From: Rutstroemia sp. NJR-2017a BVV2
Lineage: Eukaryota; Ascomycota; Leotiomycetes; Helotiales; Rutstroemiaceae
Assembly: GCA_002946415.1 (NCBI GenBank)
Contig: NJPS01000069.1
Coordinates: 62,001 to 126,000 of the forward strand
DNA length: 64,000 bases
Direction of reading: 5' to 3'
The translations under genes were made by a program, and so were the position numbers. Positions 12,429 through 24,428 of the stretch are shown in pieces (position 1 is the stretch's first letter; the number at the start of each line of letters is the position of its first letter). Below the pieces are notes generated by a model. The model made no database searches. It was not told the origin of the DNA and was given only the letters and a program-made list of their open reading frames with translations.

Positions 12429-14926
12429 AGCACCTGGCTCCATAATTACTGCGCACCACCGGAGTGGCTTGCGCAGAGGCTAGGAAAGCCTAACTTTCGG
12501 GACCAATATTCTTGTACATAAATAATTCACCGGGGTGGTGGATTTAATTTCCTTTATCGCATAGCGACGGTCGGCTTGCATACAAGCGTTCTGGTGTTAC
12601 TTGTTCCTTTTCACTACCTGCATACACCTCCAGGGCTTGCTTGCTCCCTGGAGATTGCTTCTTCTAATAGCATGCGCCACTTACACCATACGACGACATA
12701 CAACAAATAGCATACATCTCTACGTGGATTGCATACAGACTTCGATTCCCAGTAACTGGACCAAAAAATCTTAATGTCTTTCTTTATCCTTGTTGACGCT
12801 TGTGTGATAGGCTAGGACGATGGCCTAAAATTGCAACAAATGGACACTACCATACACAAAACCGGATACCACACTTTTATGTTTCTACTACGAGCGGATG
12901 GAGGAGATTATGAGCCCTCACACGCCGGACAGGACTGGAATGAATGCTGCACGTTCATTGGCTTGCTTCCTCTTTCTCCCCATTCGACTTCTATTCTCGA
13001 TGAGGATAGACGCATAACAAACAATCCGTTTTTTACCTTCGAGGGATTTTCGACCATAACGGCAGATGGTGTGTATGAATATTTTATATCGTGTACGAGA
13101 TATGCGATCAAAAAAGGAGATATACGCTAAGGAGAGAGCACTGGGTGTGGCTCTTGCTTTAAGCAGGCTTTGGTTTGAGTCGGTTCTCTCGATTCTCAAT
13201 TGTTATTTTTTTGTATTGCAAAGGGGCTCCTTTTTGTATGAGTTTTCTTCCGTTTTCTTCTTTTCTTTTTCCTTTTCCTTTTTAAGGGTCAACAAACATG
13301 GCGGTATTTGGAAGAGCAGGTTATGGAGTTTTGCTTTTTTGCTATAATCTTTTTTCTTCTTGACCTTTCTCTCATCTTTTTCTTTGCTCTCTCCCGGAAA
13401 AAAGAATGGGATGGTTTGGGCAGGGAATAAGATTAAAATCAAATTATATTGGAGACGGGGGTCTGGGGGCGTAGACTTTGGCATTAGGATTAGGGGGTTC
13501 ATTTTTTTGTTGTGGTTGATTTTGCTTGTGAGCGGATTTGCATTGGGCTTTTGTGGTATGAGATGAAAGATGGAGATTCATGGATGAGAGATGATGTCTA
13601 CTGGGAAACAGAGCGAGAGAAGCAAGCAAGCAAGCAAAGAATGGGGCAATGGATGGATGTGTATATGAATGAGAGAGAGGAAGAAAAGGCGATGATGGAT
13701 GATGGGAAAAACATCGGGCGGCTGATTGAGTGGAAAGAATACTGGTATAAAAAGAATGGGAGAAAAGAGAATAAATGGATAGGATGTCGGGATTTATAAG
13801 ATATGAATACGAATGAGGTTGACTTCATTTTTAAGCTTGCTTGGTTTTTTGTGTGTGATATTATGTGATGTGATGTGATATGCCATGATTTGTCTGATAT
13901 GTCTGATATGATGTGCAGTGACTTAGTAATATTCGATTCGTGGTTAACTGTTTCGCTGTGTCTGTCTGTCTGTCTAGATGTCTGTTTGTATTGAGCTGTT
14001 GTTCTCTGTCTGTCTGTCTAGATGTCTGTTTGTATTGAGCTGTTATTCTCTATTGCTATTCCTGTTCTCATCTTAACTACACTTAGATTGTGTCTAGTTC
14101 CCTATCCAATCCTGAAAATATCCTATTCTATCCTATAAAGTATCCCCCCCCCCCAATCTCATGTTGACCCATCCCACCATATCAAACCATCCCATCACAT
14201 ATAAATCTCATATCAACCCAACTTGATCCCCGCGTCCCAGCCCGCTAATGTAGCTATCCAACTTATCAAACCCATATATATTCCCGCCTCGCTTCTCTCA
14301 TCCTCTTTCCCGTTTCCCCTTCTCTCTCAAATACATCCGTCCGTAGATAGTAGACAATTTCCCACAAGCCCAGCCTCCCAAAAGCCCAGAAAAAGAGCAG
14401 GCTGAGTTTTTCTTTTGTTTTTGCGTAAACATAAACATGAATCCGCCCACCCCTATTCCCTATTCCTCTTCCCTTTTCCTTTCCCTCCCTTTCCCTTTCC
14501 TTTCTTTCTTTCCAACACCAACCAAAACACCAAACTAATGCAAAATTTCCCCCTTTTTCCCGACTGTTATGTAGTGTCGGACCGGATAGTCGTACAGATA
14601 AAAATGCAAACGAGTATAGACAATCCCTCCCCCCACCATCCCCTCCCTGCTTCTTTGCCCTATAAAAAGAGACTTCGCCCCATGTAACAAGGGGGGAATT
14701 CGCACTCCATACAATGGAGATAATGCGCATATGCAATCCACGCTCTTGCTTTTTGTTTGTTGCTGTTTCTTCATCGTTCAACCCATATGATGCTATACTG
14801 TGCTAAAAGCATCTCTCTCCTCCCTGTCTCTCCCCCTCTCCTTCTTAATCAATGTCATCCCCCTTCTCCCCCTTCTCTGTCGATTCACCCTCCAACTTAA
14901 CTTCTGCGAAGAGAAACAAGTTTCAA
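12429..14926. other. convergent intergenic region
   Basis: This is the space between the 3' ends of the gene ending at 12428 and the phytochrome gene on the opposite strand. It has AT-rich 3' UTR-like sequence, a 44-bp direct repeat, homopolymer C and pyrimidine tracts, and short frames without family features. No gene is supported. Confidence 0.6.
13961..14048. repeat. 44-bp direct tandem repeat
   Basis: Two adjacent 44-bp copies start at 13961 and 14005 and differ at a single base (GTTGTTC against GTTATTC near the end). Each begins with a TCTG/TGTC microsatellite and continues with unique sequence, AGATGTCTGTTTGTATTGAG. The near identity suggests a recent duplication by slippage. Confidence 0.9.
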
Positions 14927-17900
14927 TCAAGCTAAAAACCAACCCCCGCTCTCCCACCGCCCAGGCACATACAGCGCCTGATGTTTCAGCTGCTGGTTCT
15001 TCAGGCCCTGGAGTAGGAAATCGAGACGTGCGAAGTCGATTGGTTTGAGGATCCAGCCGTCGAATCTGTTGGTATGGGTTAGCTACTGGTGGAGGAGGGG
15101 GGAGGGGAAAAGTAGAAGGGTAGGAGGGGAACAGAAAGGGGGTGGGGGGATATAAGGGTTTATGAAGGGGGAGGGGGAATGGAAAAGGAGGGGGAAGGGG
15201 AGGTTAAGAAAGGTTAGGGAGAAAATTACATACCCGCACTCAATATACTCAAAGCGATTCTCTTCGACCAAGGAAGCCGAGACAGCCAAAATGGGGATAC
15301 GTCTCCTAGCTTTTCTTGTTTCGGGATGATCACGCTCGAAATGGCGGATCATTCTGGTGGCCATGGCTCCGTCGACTAGGGGCATCTAGGGGGTTGTTAG
15401 TTTTTGGTTGGGAGGATGCAGAGGGAGGAAGGAGGGGAGGGAGGAAGCGAGGAAGAGAGGGAGAAGAAAAAAGGAAAGAGGAAAAGAACACACCTGTAAA
15501 TCCATCAAAATAACGTCAACATTATCCCTCTCCAACTGATAAAAATCATGACACGCCTGCCCATCGTTCACAATCTCAATCTTATGTCCCAACTTATCCA
15601 ACCTCCTATCCAAAAGCTTCGCATTAATCGGATTATCCTCCGCCACAAGAATCGACAACGGTTTCCTAGTCATCGTATCATAATGCAGCGACGGATTCGA
15701 CGGAAACGAAACGAACTTCCCCCCATCCGTCGACGCACTCATCGGATCCGCCGACGACCCCAGCACAATCAAATCCGGAAATGACGTCGCACCCATCAGC
15801 CCCTCATCCACCGGCGTCGCCAGCGGCGTGTCTGTAAACGCCGACAGCATGGAGCCGGATATCATCTTATCGCTATCGCCGTACGCGCTCCCGGCTTCAG
15901 ATATCGACCGCAGGAACTTGCTGCTGCTGGGCATGGCGTCGGTCGTTTCGGGAGCGTGCTCGAAGGGCAGCTCGATGCCGAAGATGGTACCTTTGCCGAT
16001 TTCGCTGCGCACTCGGATCTGGCCGTTCATGTTGCGGACGTAGCGCGCGACGACGGCGAGGCCGAGGCCGATGGTTTCTTTGCTGTCGGGCTTGCTGTCG
16101 GTGGTGGAGGGGGAGGTGATGGCGGCTGCTAGAGTGCACTTGGGGTCGTCGGTTTCGTCGAGGATTTGCTCGAATTCCTGGGTTGTGTTAATTTTTGGAG
16201 AAACGTTTTCATGAGAAAGCATTACGTACCTGGAATAGATCATCGAGTTGGGATTCAGACATTCCGTGGCCGCAGTCTTGCACGGTGATGGATATCAAGG
16301 TGCTATTTTGCCACATTTGAAGAGGCCGCATGTCAATTTTGACACCGCCTGCTACAGAATTCTGGAATGCGTTGCTCGTGAGGTTGGACAGGACTTGACG
16401 CAGACGAGCAGCATCTCCCTTAACCATCTCTGGGATTCCTTGGTGGGTGGTGATGTTTAGATCCAAGCTTTTTCGAACAGCCTCTTTTCGGAAAGCTGTG
16501 ATCACTTCGGATACTACGATTTGTTAGTAAACTCTAGGTTACATACACTAAAGGGGCCAGCTTACCAGTAGCAGAGAGATCAAAAGTATCTTTCAATGCA
16601 TTTACAGGCCCATCTTCGGCTTTAGTGAGGTTTAGGAGATCGTCAATGACGTAGATTAACGACCTCGATGCAGTATGAGCTTTGCCTAATAGCTCGCGGA
16701 GTGGCTCCTCCATTTGGTTCTCCATCGCCATGTCGAGATAATTGACAATGGCGTTGAGTGGGGTTCGAACTTTGGTAGGTTAGCTGAAAGCCATATATAG
16801 AATACGGTCACCATACCTTCATGACTTGTGTTCCGTATCAGAAGTCGGGTCATTCGATTTTGTCCGGCTGATTCTTTCTGTCGCCAGATTTCGATGAATC
16901 TACCGTAGAGTAGACTCAACACGGATGCTGTTTCAACTGTTGATTGTTAGCAGCCATTATCTGAGTTTCATGCTAGAAAAATCAATCCCAGTAGCTGAGT
17001 AGGAAGAGTCATTCGATGGAAATAGGGGGATATCAAAAGCTAGATTTGCTCCCCACGTCTGGGTGATGCATTTTAGTATGTAGATGTGCTGAAATATGCT
17101 CACAATCGTCTTCGTTCCATGCCTTCGACATGCCCTTGATAGTCTCCGTCCATCGTCTAAAACTACTTCTCGGTTCCAGATACTGACTGCCCAGTCTCTT
17201 GATCTTCTCATATGGATTTCCCGCCCATCTCACCTCACGAAGCTGGCCTCTCCTGAAGAATACTAGGAAGTCTTGTCCACCCGTGCTGAGCGGTATGACT
17301 AGGAGTCCTGCAATTGTGTGAATACCGGGCGGATACTTAAGTTTTGGTAGATCTTTGTTAATGTTGTTAGTGGCAAATATCTCTGTAAAATGGCGAGATT
17401 GAAGATGTGCGAGGATAGCTAGTGCCTCGCGGTAGGGACGAAGTTTGCCTATGGCTCTTGCTTCGTCCTGGATGTTGAGCAAACCGAAGTCTGCATCGAA
17501 TACACAAAGCAAGTCGTTTGATGATGCCGCAATGAGACCCGAGGGTGTTTGTGTAGGTCGCTGACTTGGTGGTTTGCGGGCCTGGATTCGCTGCTGCATG
17601 AGCAGACGTTCAATGTTAGTGGATGCACATTCTCCAATGTTCCGGCACAGCTCTCTGATAGGAAGCGTAACGCGGGTTCCCTTGTCTCCGTAACCGTGGC
17701 AAGCTATTAGTCCCCACAGATCGTCGTTAATCACGATGGAGACCGACATGGACGAACGAACACCCATGTTTGAGAGATACTTGATGTGAATGGGTGACAT
17801 CGCACGGAGATAAGCATGGGTCAAGTCCAGAGGCTTTTCGAAATCCGACTGGTCGCGGCATACCTGTTCAAAGTAGTGTTAGCAGATAATGTACGGACGG

Positions 17901-19317
17901 TGTAAATAATATCAAATATTTGTATAGCAACCGATGTCTTACCAGGCGGGCAGTTTCTTCATCACGATCGTATAGAATTCTGATTCTATTGATCTTGTAC
18001 AAATCCCGGGCTTGTTTGGGAATGTCCGAAGCTGGAAAGTGTAGACCTATGACTTCATCAGCATACATAAGACCGTGGGATCGCACGTCTCCACCAACCT
18101 CTAAATATGTCGTCACTCGCTTTTGGATTCACCAGTTCAGCTTCTACACATCCATTCTTTTGCCCATCAAAACGATAAAACATCACACGATGAAATCCAG
18201 TCAGGTCAGATATCAGTCCAACTACAACGTCGAGGACTCCTTGTACTGATGTTGCAGAGGCGATTTGCTCTTGTGCCTGTGTCATGGCATTGAAGACTTC
18301 CATCGAACCAATAGCATGTCTGCCTCTGCGCTTGGCAATCTGGAGGACTCGAAGTGGTTGACTTCCACTTGAAATACTCCGTAGACGCTCTTCAAGTACA
18401 GTTTCGTTGTCGATGGTTTTAGTTGGATTCTTCGGTAAGGCGGACATAGTATGCACGCCGTCCGAGAAGAAGATGGAATCATGATACTCTTCAAACTCGC
18501 AAATGATTAGATCCTCTGTTCCGTTGGCTGTATGGATGGCACACCACAAGTTTATCAGTCCAGTGTGCGCCACCAATGCCATGGAGAACACATCAAGGTG
18601 TGTGTCTGAAGATGGCCGCTTCTGAGCATTTTTGAGAGCATGCTCAACCCTCGCAATGAAGTCTTCTCGTACGTCGACACCCAGTAGATCGAGAAATGAC
18701 TTTAATGCGAAGAGCTGTTCTGGAGCATATTTTAGAATCTTGTGCGTGTTCTCGCTGCATATTCGTACTACGAGATCTGAATTCTCGTTGAATCTCAGGG
18801 CAATCAGTGCACCAAATTGTTGTATGGCTCCAGGGATGTGAATTGGCTCATCTTCACATCGGTAGAATGCTTGCTCGGCAGAATTAGACACGGGTATACC
18901 AGGCGCAATACCTGGGGGACCATATCTCGCAGGAACAAGCTGCGACCGTTCTGATATCTTCCTGTTTGTATGAGTTTCGTCCTCCGGGTCGCTGGATGAC
19001 GCCTCGTCATCTACTGAGGCCTTTCGAGGCAGTCTTCGAATCGTATCATCGGGAGGTATATGAGGGTAAGGTGGAGGAAAGAAATTTGAGTTGGTCAAAT
19101 TTCCGGAAGCATTCTCGTTGGGCGTATTATCATTACTCTTCGATTTAGCCGAATCGCGGCCACTTGTAGAAATGTTTTCTGAAGAACTCTGCGAACTTCT
19201 TCCCCCGTCATCTTTGTCGCTGATCAAATTTCGAATTGGGAAAACGCGTTCGACGTTAAAATTGTCAACTGGTAGGAAGACCACCGGTTCCGCAGGCGTT
19301 GAGTCTATATTGGACAT
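14927..19317 (-). CDS. fungal phytochrome, hybrid histidine kinase with receiver domain
   Basis: Nine exons in transcription order: 19317-18099, 18046-17943, 17863-17104, 16936-16817, 16769-16566, 16513-16230, 16177-15494, 15385-15234, 15065-14927. All introns are GT-AG (47-168 bp), giving 1221 aa. The N-terminus is disordered. A PAS-like region carries Cys154 in CEDEPIHIPGAIQ, the usual biliverdin attachment site of bacterial and fungal phytochromes. The GAF domain has the PASDIP motif; the PHY tongue has PRSSFRRW. The kinase shows SHEVRTPLN (phospho-His), an N-box SNLTSNAFQNS, DCGHGM and GLGLAVV. A C-terminal receiver has AEDNPIN, the acceptor Asp in ILMDLQMP and the ILKP Lys. This is a complete red-light sensor of the fungal group VIII hybrid kinase type. 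It should autophosphorylate on His and pass phosphate to its own receiver. Spliced exons restore motifs broken in the raw frames. Confidence 0.95.
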
Positions 19318-22300
19318 TGTTCAGCATTTTCAATCCTCCAGGTGCTTGAAGGTTGAAAGACTCATTCCCAAAGGTGTTGGGTGGTTTGTCCGATTTGGGG
19401 AGACTTGGGTATGAACAAAGAACACAAGCCCTAGATCAAGTCATTTGAAAATGCGAAAATAGAGTTCCTGGAGATGTGTGGAACCATTCAAGTCCAATCA
19501 AGCACGGTTGTAGCTTGGTAGATCTACAGGGACAGCTCAATCAAACAAATTGAGAATAAGGGGGGAGGGCTTTGGCGGGAAGAGGAGGGAGGCGAGGGGC
19601 AAAGGGAAAGACTTGTGTTCAGACCCTTTTCAGATGTCTATGACTTTCCATTGAACCTCTGATGGGGACGGAAATCGATCGATATCAAAATATCAGGGAT
19701 AGCTAGAAAGTTAATTCTCCAAAAAAGATATGAGCTTGTTCCCTTTCACCTGAGCCAACGAAGCCTACATCCAGAAAAAAGGCTTTCGTGCTACACGGTT
19801 AGATGTAGCTTAGCTATATAGCTACCCGGATGCAAGTGGGTGAATCCAGTCATTTGTCATTTGGGCCTAGCCTATCACACCGGTCTCGATGTTGATAGAC
19901 TGGTAGTGGTCGGATATGGTAGCAGATTTATAAACTCTGCCATCGATCAAGCTCCCATTGAATTGCTGCTTGATAGTCAACGGCGAGATGTCATGAGGGT
20001 CCAGCCATACATCTTCTTTTCTTACCTGGAATGTGGCGTCAAGCAGAGATTCTACGAGACAACACGGCGAATAGTTCTTCCGCCGAGTTCCCTCAGGTCA
20101 CCTTGCTCCAATGCCCGCTTTACGAAAACGCGAGCAGCCTCACGATGACATGTCTCTAGGTGGACGGAGTGAGTGATATGATGCTGGTGAGTCTCGCATT
20201 ATCCGATTCCTTGGAGCTACGGATTGAACTACCGGATTTGGCTCGGAAATCTAATTCCCTGTGGTCTAGGTTGTGCACGGTTCAATGTCCTCTGACTCGT
20301 AAGGTTAACCCACAAACAAGCTCGAGCGCTGGTACGTACTCTATTATCATTATTTATGAATGAAGTTATGATAACATGTTTATATTCATACTTTGATGCC
20401 CAAGAGTAAATAAGAACTTTAGGTTCTGGCAATTCATCGACACCAAAAGCACAGCTCCAGCATTCCAAATGATAATGGTTCAATCATACGCCGACCAGAA
20501 GTCCCCGACGGGCACCCAAAATACCTTCGAAAATTGAGAAGCAGTGCGAGCAGCTCAATGTGTCTAACAATACCCGATTTGTATGAGAAGTCGAGTCTGT
20601 TAAGGTTCAAAGTTTATCGGTAGAGCGCACTACAGTAGGTGTGCAACATCATAATCAAGCAGCAAAAGCTCCTTCACACGTCTAGACACAGGCGAAACCA
20701 CTTTCCAATATTGGTCGATAAGCCGGCCCCGGATCCCAAATTCAGGGCTGTTACATAGATCGTGTTGAGATCGTAGCACGCAGTTTTGTTGCTATGAAGA
20801 TCTTGCACTACGCTGCTAGGCACCTAGACCCTAGTTACACCGTACCATTTGGCACTCTACTGAGGTAGGCTAGCATGTCTATTACCGATCCTCTGGGGAC
20901 CGGACTTTCATTGGCTGTCTTAGGAATGCCATGCTCTTCTGGCCGGCTTCAATAACTGTCCTCATAAAACAGTGAGGCCTATCAACTTTAAGCATGGCAT
21001 TTCATGGTTCCTTCTTAAGCGATGGGCGTATGATATGGTATATTGTGGCTGGCTTCCTTTCTTGGCGATCCCTACATTCTTCCCATGGTCTAGGAACAGC
21101 TGGTAGCATGCTAGTACCACGTCAATGCTTTGCTATCGGAACGAATTCCGGCTGTATCCAAAACACGATATAAGCAATGACTGGAGGGTGTGCCCACGAG
21201 TCGTCGGGTTACAATACGGCATATCACACTGATCGGTGGCAAAGCAGCCAAAGTTGGCGTGCATGTTACATTATGTAACGTGCAGCGGTATATAACAGGA
21301 AGAGCTTTCCAGAAGGGAGCCGGCGAAGGGCAGGAGACTCACGTGTTACCCAAGCTTCACAATGGATTAATAATTGGATCTTCTGCTCCAGCCATTCATG
21401 TCATCACTTTGCCGACTTTTCTTCTCATCTGCCGGCTCCTATCAAGTTGCAGTCAACATACCGATTTGGGTCTAGACTCATATCGAGATAACCTGCTCCG
21501 AGTTTGGGCTGAGATTCTGCATTGAGCTGAAAACCAGATATCGATCTTTGTCCTCTGATTCCTATCCCCACACCACGGACAAAACCCATGCGAATGGATC
21601 TGAAATAACCACGGACATCTTAAGGTTGCTTCCTTTTCATAGGCTGGGGAACGGACTTAGCTAGATGTTTGCGGATTTGATATCAATGCTTTCCTTAGAT
21701 CTCCACTTACTCATGGGTCAGTGCCCTTACGTGTGTCGCTTCATCCCGTCTCTCAACCGTCGATCTCATGGTGTCTCGGTTCTTAGTTTGTTTGCATCAC
21801 TTTGCATTTGTTGATGAGGCGCAACATGAAACTGCAGATATTCTTTGTTACATTTCGATCCTGCTCGTGTGAGGCGCTGCGTGTGTCTCTTCGTTCATCT
21901 GAATCGCCCGTAGCAATTTCTCATGTATGTGTTTATTGTATAACTCAGTGTTGGGTGTTGGGCCTGTCGATCGCCTCTAAGTTAGTAGCTTCTTATGGAC
22001 ATCATGTAATGCACCCTCAATTACAATCACTTCTATACGCCGGATATGAACCCGTAGCGTTCCATAATGATTAAGTCGAAGTATAATGAGCAGCTCATAA
22101 TCGGTGGCGACAGCAATTAATCTCAAGTCAAACCTCCTCTGAAAAGGTCTTCATCTACCTATCGCCACTTCCACCTGCTTGATGCCTTTTGATATTGCAT
22201 TCTGTATGCTTGACCATATAAGCATCGACACATGTTGCAGCATCTTCTACTTACAATCGAGTGCACTTGATTCCATCATATTCTAGCTACTCTTCTCTTC

Positions 22301-23076
22301 TTCTTTTTCATCCCTCGTGGTATCATTTCTTTGGAAGTATGTTGCCACCATTCAATTACTTCCAAGATCTCCTCAAGATAGAATTCGAGGCGCATACTAC
22401 TCGTCAGACGGCTGAGCATCTCATAGCTTGACTTCCGCCATAGCAAGATTCCAACCGTATGAAGGACATTAGATGTGGCGTGAATGGATTGAAGCTTCAC
22501 CACTTCTGATAGTATCATAGGCGCCAAGGTTGGGGTCTTATTACCTAAAATTCCCCGCGTATCACTCCTACAATCACATGCCAACCAAACCCAAACCCAA
22601 ACCCAAACACAACATCAATTTTTCCCACCAACCTACTGACTTCCCTTACGACGAATTACCAACGTCAATAATAATATATCCTCAATTCCCATACTCCTTA
22701 CCCCCCACCAAAAACCTAAAAATTTCCCTCTTTCGTACTCCCCTCTCAGCTGACTCTCCATCCCCAAAGCGTCTCCGTGGCGCCCCACCCTGTCCCCTGA
22801 CCAGTCTATATTTAACTCCTTTTGCCTAAATCACGTCAATAAATCACGTCAATCCTTTCTTTGCGCATAAGTTATATAAATACCCACTTGTCCAAAATAA
22901 TTCAAGTAGTGAGATGTGTTTGTTTGCGCATATGATGGCGATGCGAATTATTTAACATCGTCGTCGCGATACTGTAGGGCGATTGATTTCTCAAGGTTAA
23001 CCTTAATTGTGGATTTGGATACTGAGGGGAATGCGTTGAGTGATATTCTTCCAGTTCGAACGGTTATCACGATAAA
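19318..23076. other. gene-poor intergenic region
   Basis: This is a 3.7-kb region upstream of both the phytochrome (minus) and the small secreted protein (plus). Only short frames are present and none spliced into a recognisable product. An 11-bp perfect inverted repeat occurs at 20925-20935 and 20991-21001. No transposase-like translation or long terminal repeat was seen. It probably holds the two divergent promoters plus unassigned sequence. Confidence 0.55.
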
Positions 23077-23652
23077 ATGCATCTCATCACCACATCCTTC
23101 CTCCTCATCCTCACCCTCTCTTCCTCCCTTACTTCCTCCCTCACGATCCCATCCACTCTCTCAATCTCCTCTGAGCCAAGTCACTCCTCGTATTCAAGAA
23201 CTGTCGATAAGGAATTATCGTGTATACAACAAAACGGTATGTCGAGCTCCCTCCACCCCAGATCCAGACCCGGCTATGGAAGGGAAGTAGGATTATAGTA
23301 CTGACAGCACAAAGCACCCTGCGCACTAGCGCCCTGCTGCAAAGATCTGGTGTGTAGAGGTGATGCGCATGGGTTTTATTACTGCGGTGCGCTGGCTCCA
23401 GGGGGTGGAGATGGTGGGGTGGTGAAGGAGGGGAAACAGAAGGTGTTGATGGGGGAGAGGGAGGGGAATGGGATGGGGATGAGGATGCCGCCGAGGATAG
23501 ACGATATTACGGAGTTGGGGATGGGATGGGGGAACGAGGAGGTGGATGAAGATGAAAAGTCTGTGGCGGAGAGGTGGGGGGAAAGTAGGAGGGGGTGGGG
23601 GGTTTTGCGGTTGGAGAGATGGTGGAGGAGAGGGGGGGATGAGGAGGTATAG
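23077..23652 (+). CDS. small secreted six-cysteine protein, knottin-like spacing
   Basis: Two exons, 23077-23236 and 23315-23652, joined over a 78-bp intron (GTATGT donor, TACTGAC branch site), give 165 aa. The N-terminus is a typical signal peptide: MHLITTSFLLILTL followed by Ser/Thr-rich residues to about position 23. After a short propeptide-like stretch come exactly six cysteines at 49, 56, 61, 62, 67 and 77. Their spacing, C-x6-C-x4-CC-x4-C-x9-C, matches the inhibitor cystine knot pattern. The last 80 residues are low-complexity, Gly/Glu/Trp/Arg-rich and cysteine-free. An alternative acceptor 8 bp upstream (CAG) breaks the cysteine frame, so the AAAG acceptor was chosen. It is probably exported and might act as an effector-like or cell-wall peptide. 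Its function is unknown, and the cysteine pattern alone does not prove a toxin or effector role. Confidence 0.6.
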
Positions 23653-24428
23653 GAGGGGAGAGGATTTGAGGTAAGGTTTGGTGGCGTTGTGTGTGGATGG
23701 GTGGAGCAGAGAGGTGATATGGTGTGGTGTGCAATGTTATCGAGGGGCTGAGGTATAGGCTTTAGGAACTACAGGTTGGAGATCAGATATCAGTTCGAGG
23801 ATCGGTGCATTGGATTACTGGTATTGGATATCGGGTCAATGACAGCGAAATGGCGATCATAGAAATATGACTGGAATGTGGCTTTGGAGGGGAAATTCGG
23901 TGGGACGATGATATGCACAAAAGTATTACGGGACGATGTATGGGAGTATTGGGATGTCTCTGGAAAGAGCACCAAAGGTTGCACCAATTCGTCAATCAGA
24001 TTGTGATCTGATGTTGGACAATATCTTGATAGTTTTGATGGGAGATGATTAATTGATTGTCTCTATGCAATCTGAACGTCGAACAATATTTTTTTTTCGA
24101 GTTTTAAAGGATCATGAAGACTGTGTAATATCTAAATTTGGACACTGGTCGACGACTAGGCCGATCCCCTAACGAAGGATCGTGATACTATATACTATTA
24201 CATTGGTTGCTGTCACTCTCCGGAGGAACTTGTAGTGATCGTCTACTGTGAAGATGAACATGGAACAGCATATATTGGATTAAATAGCATGCATGATATA
24301 GCTCATGCCTTATCTATTTCCACCTCTACCCGAACGCCATGCTATGCTCACTATGCAAATCTAACAACACAGCCATGCTCATCCATCCTCCATATACGCA
24401 TCCATCTATCACCCCCAGCAAACATCAC
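23653..24428. other. convergent intergenic region
   Basis: This is 3' flanking sequence between the secreted-protein gene (plus) and the Ufd1-like gene (minus). It holds AT-rich stretches and a poly-T run near 24091, with no supported gene. Confidence 0.6.
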
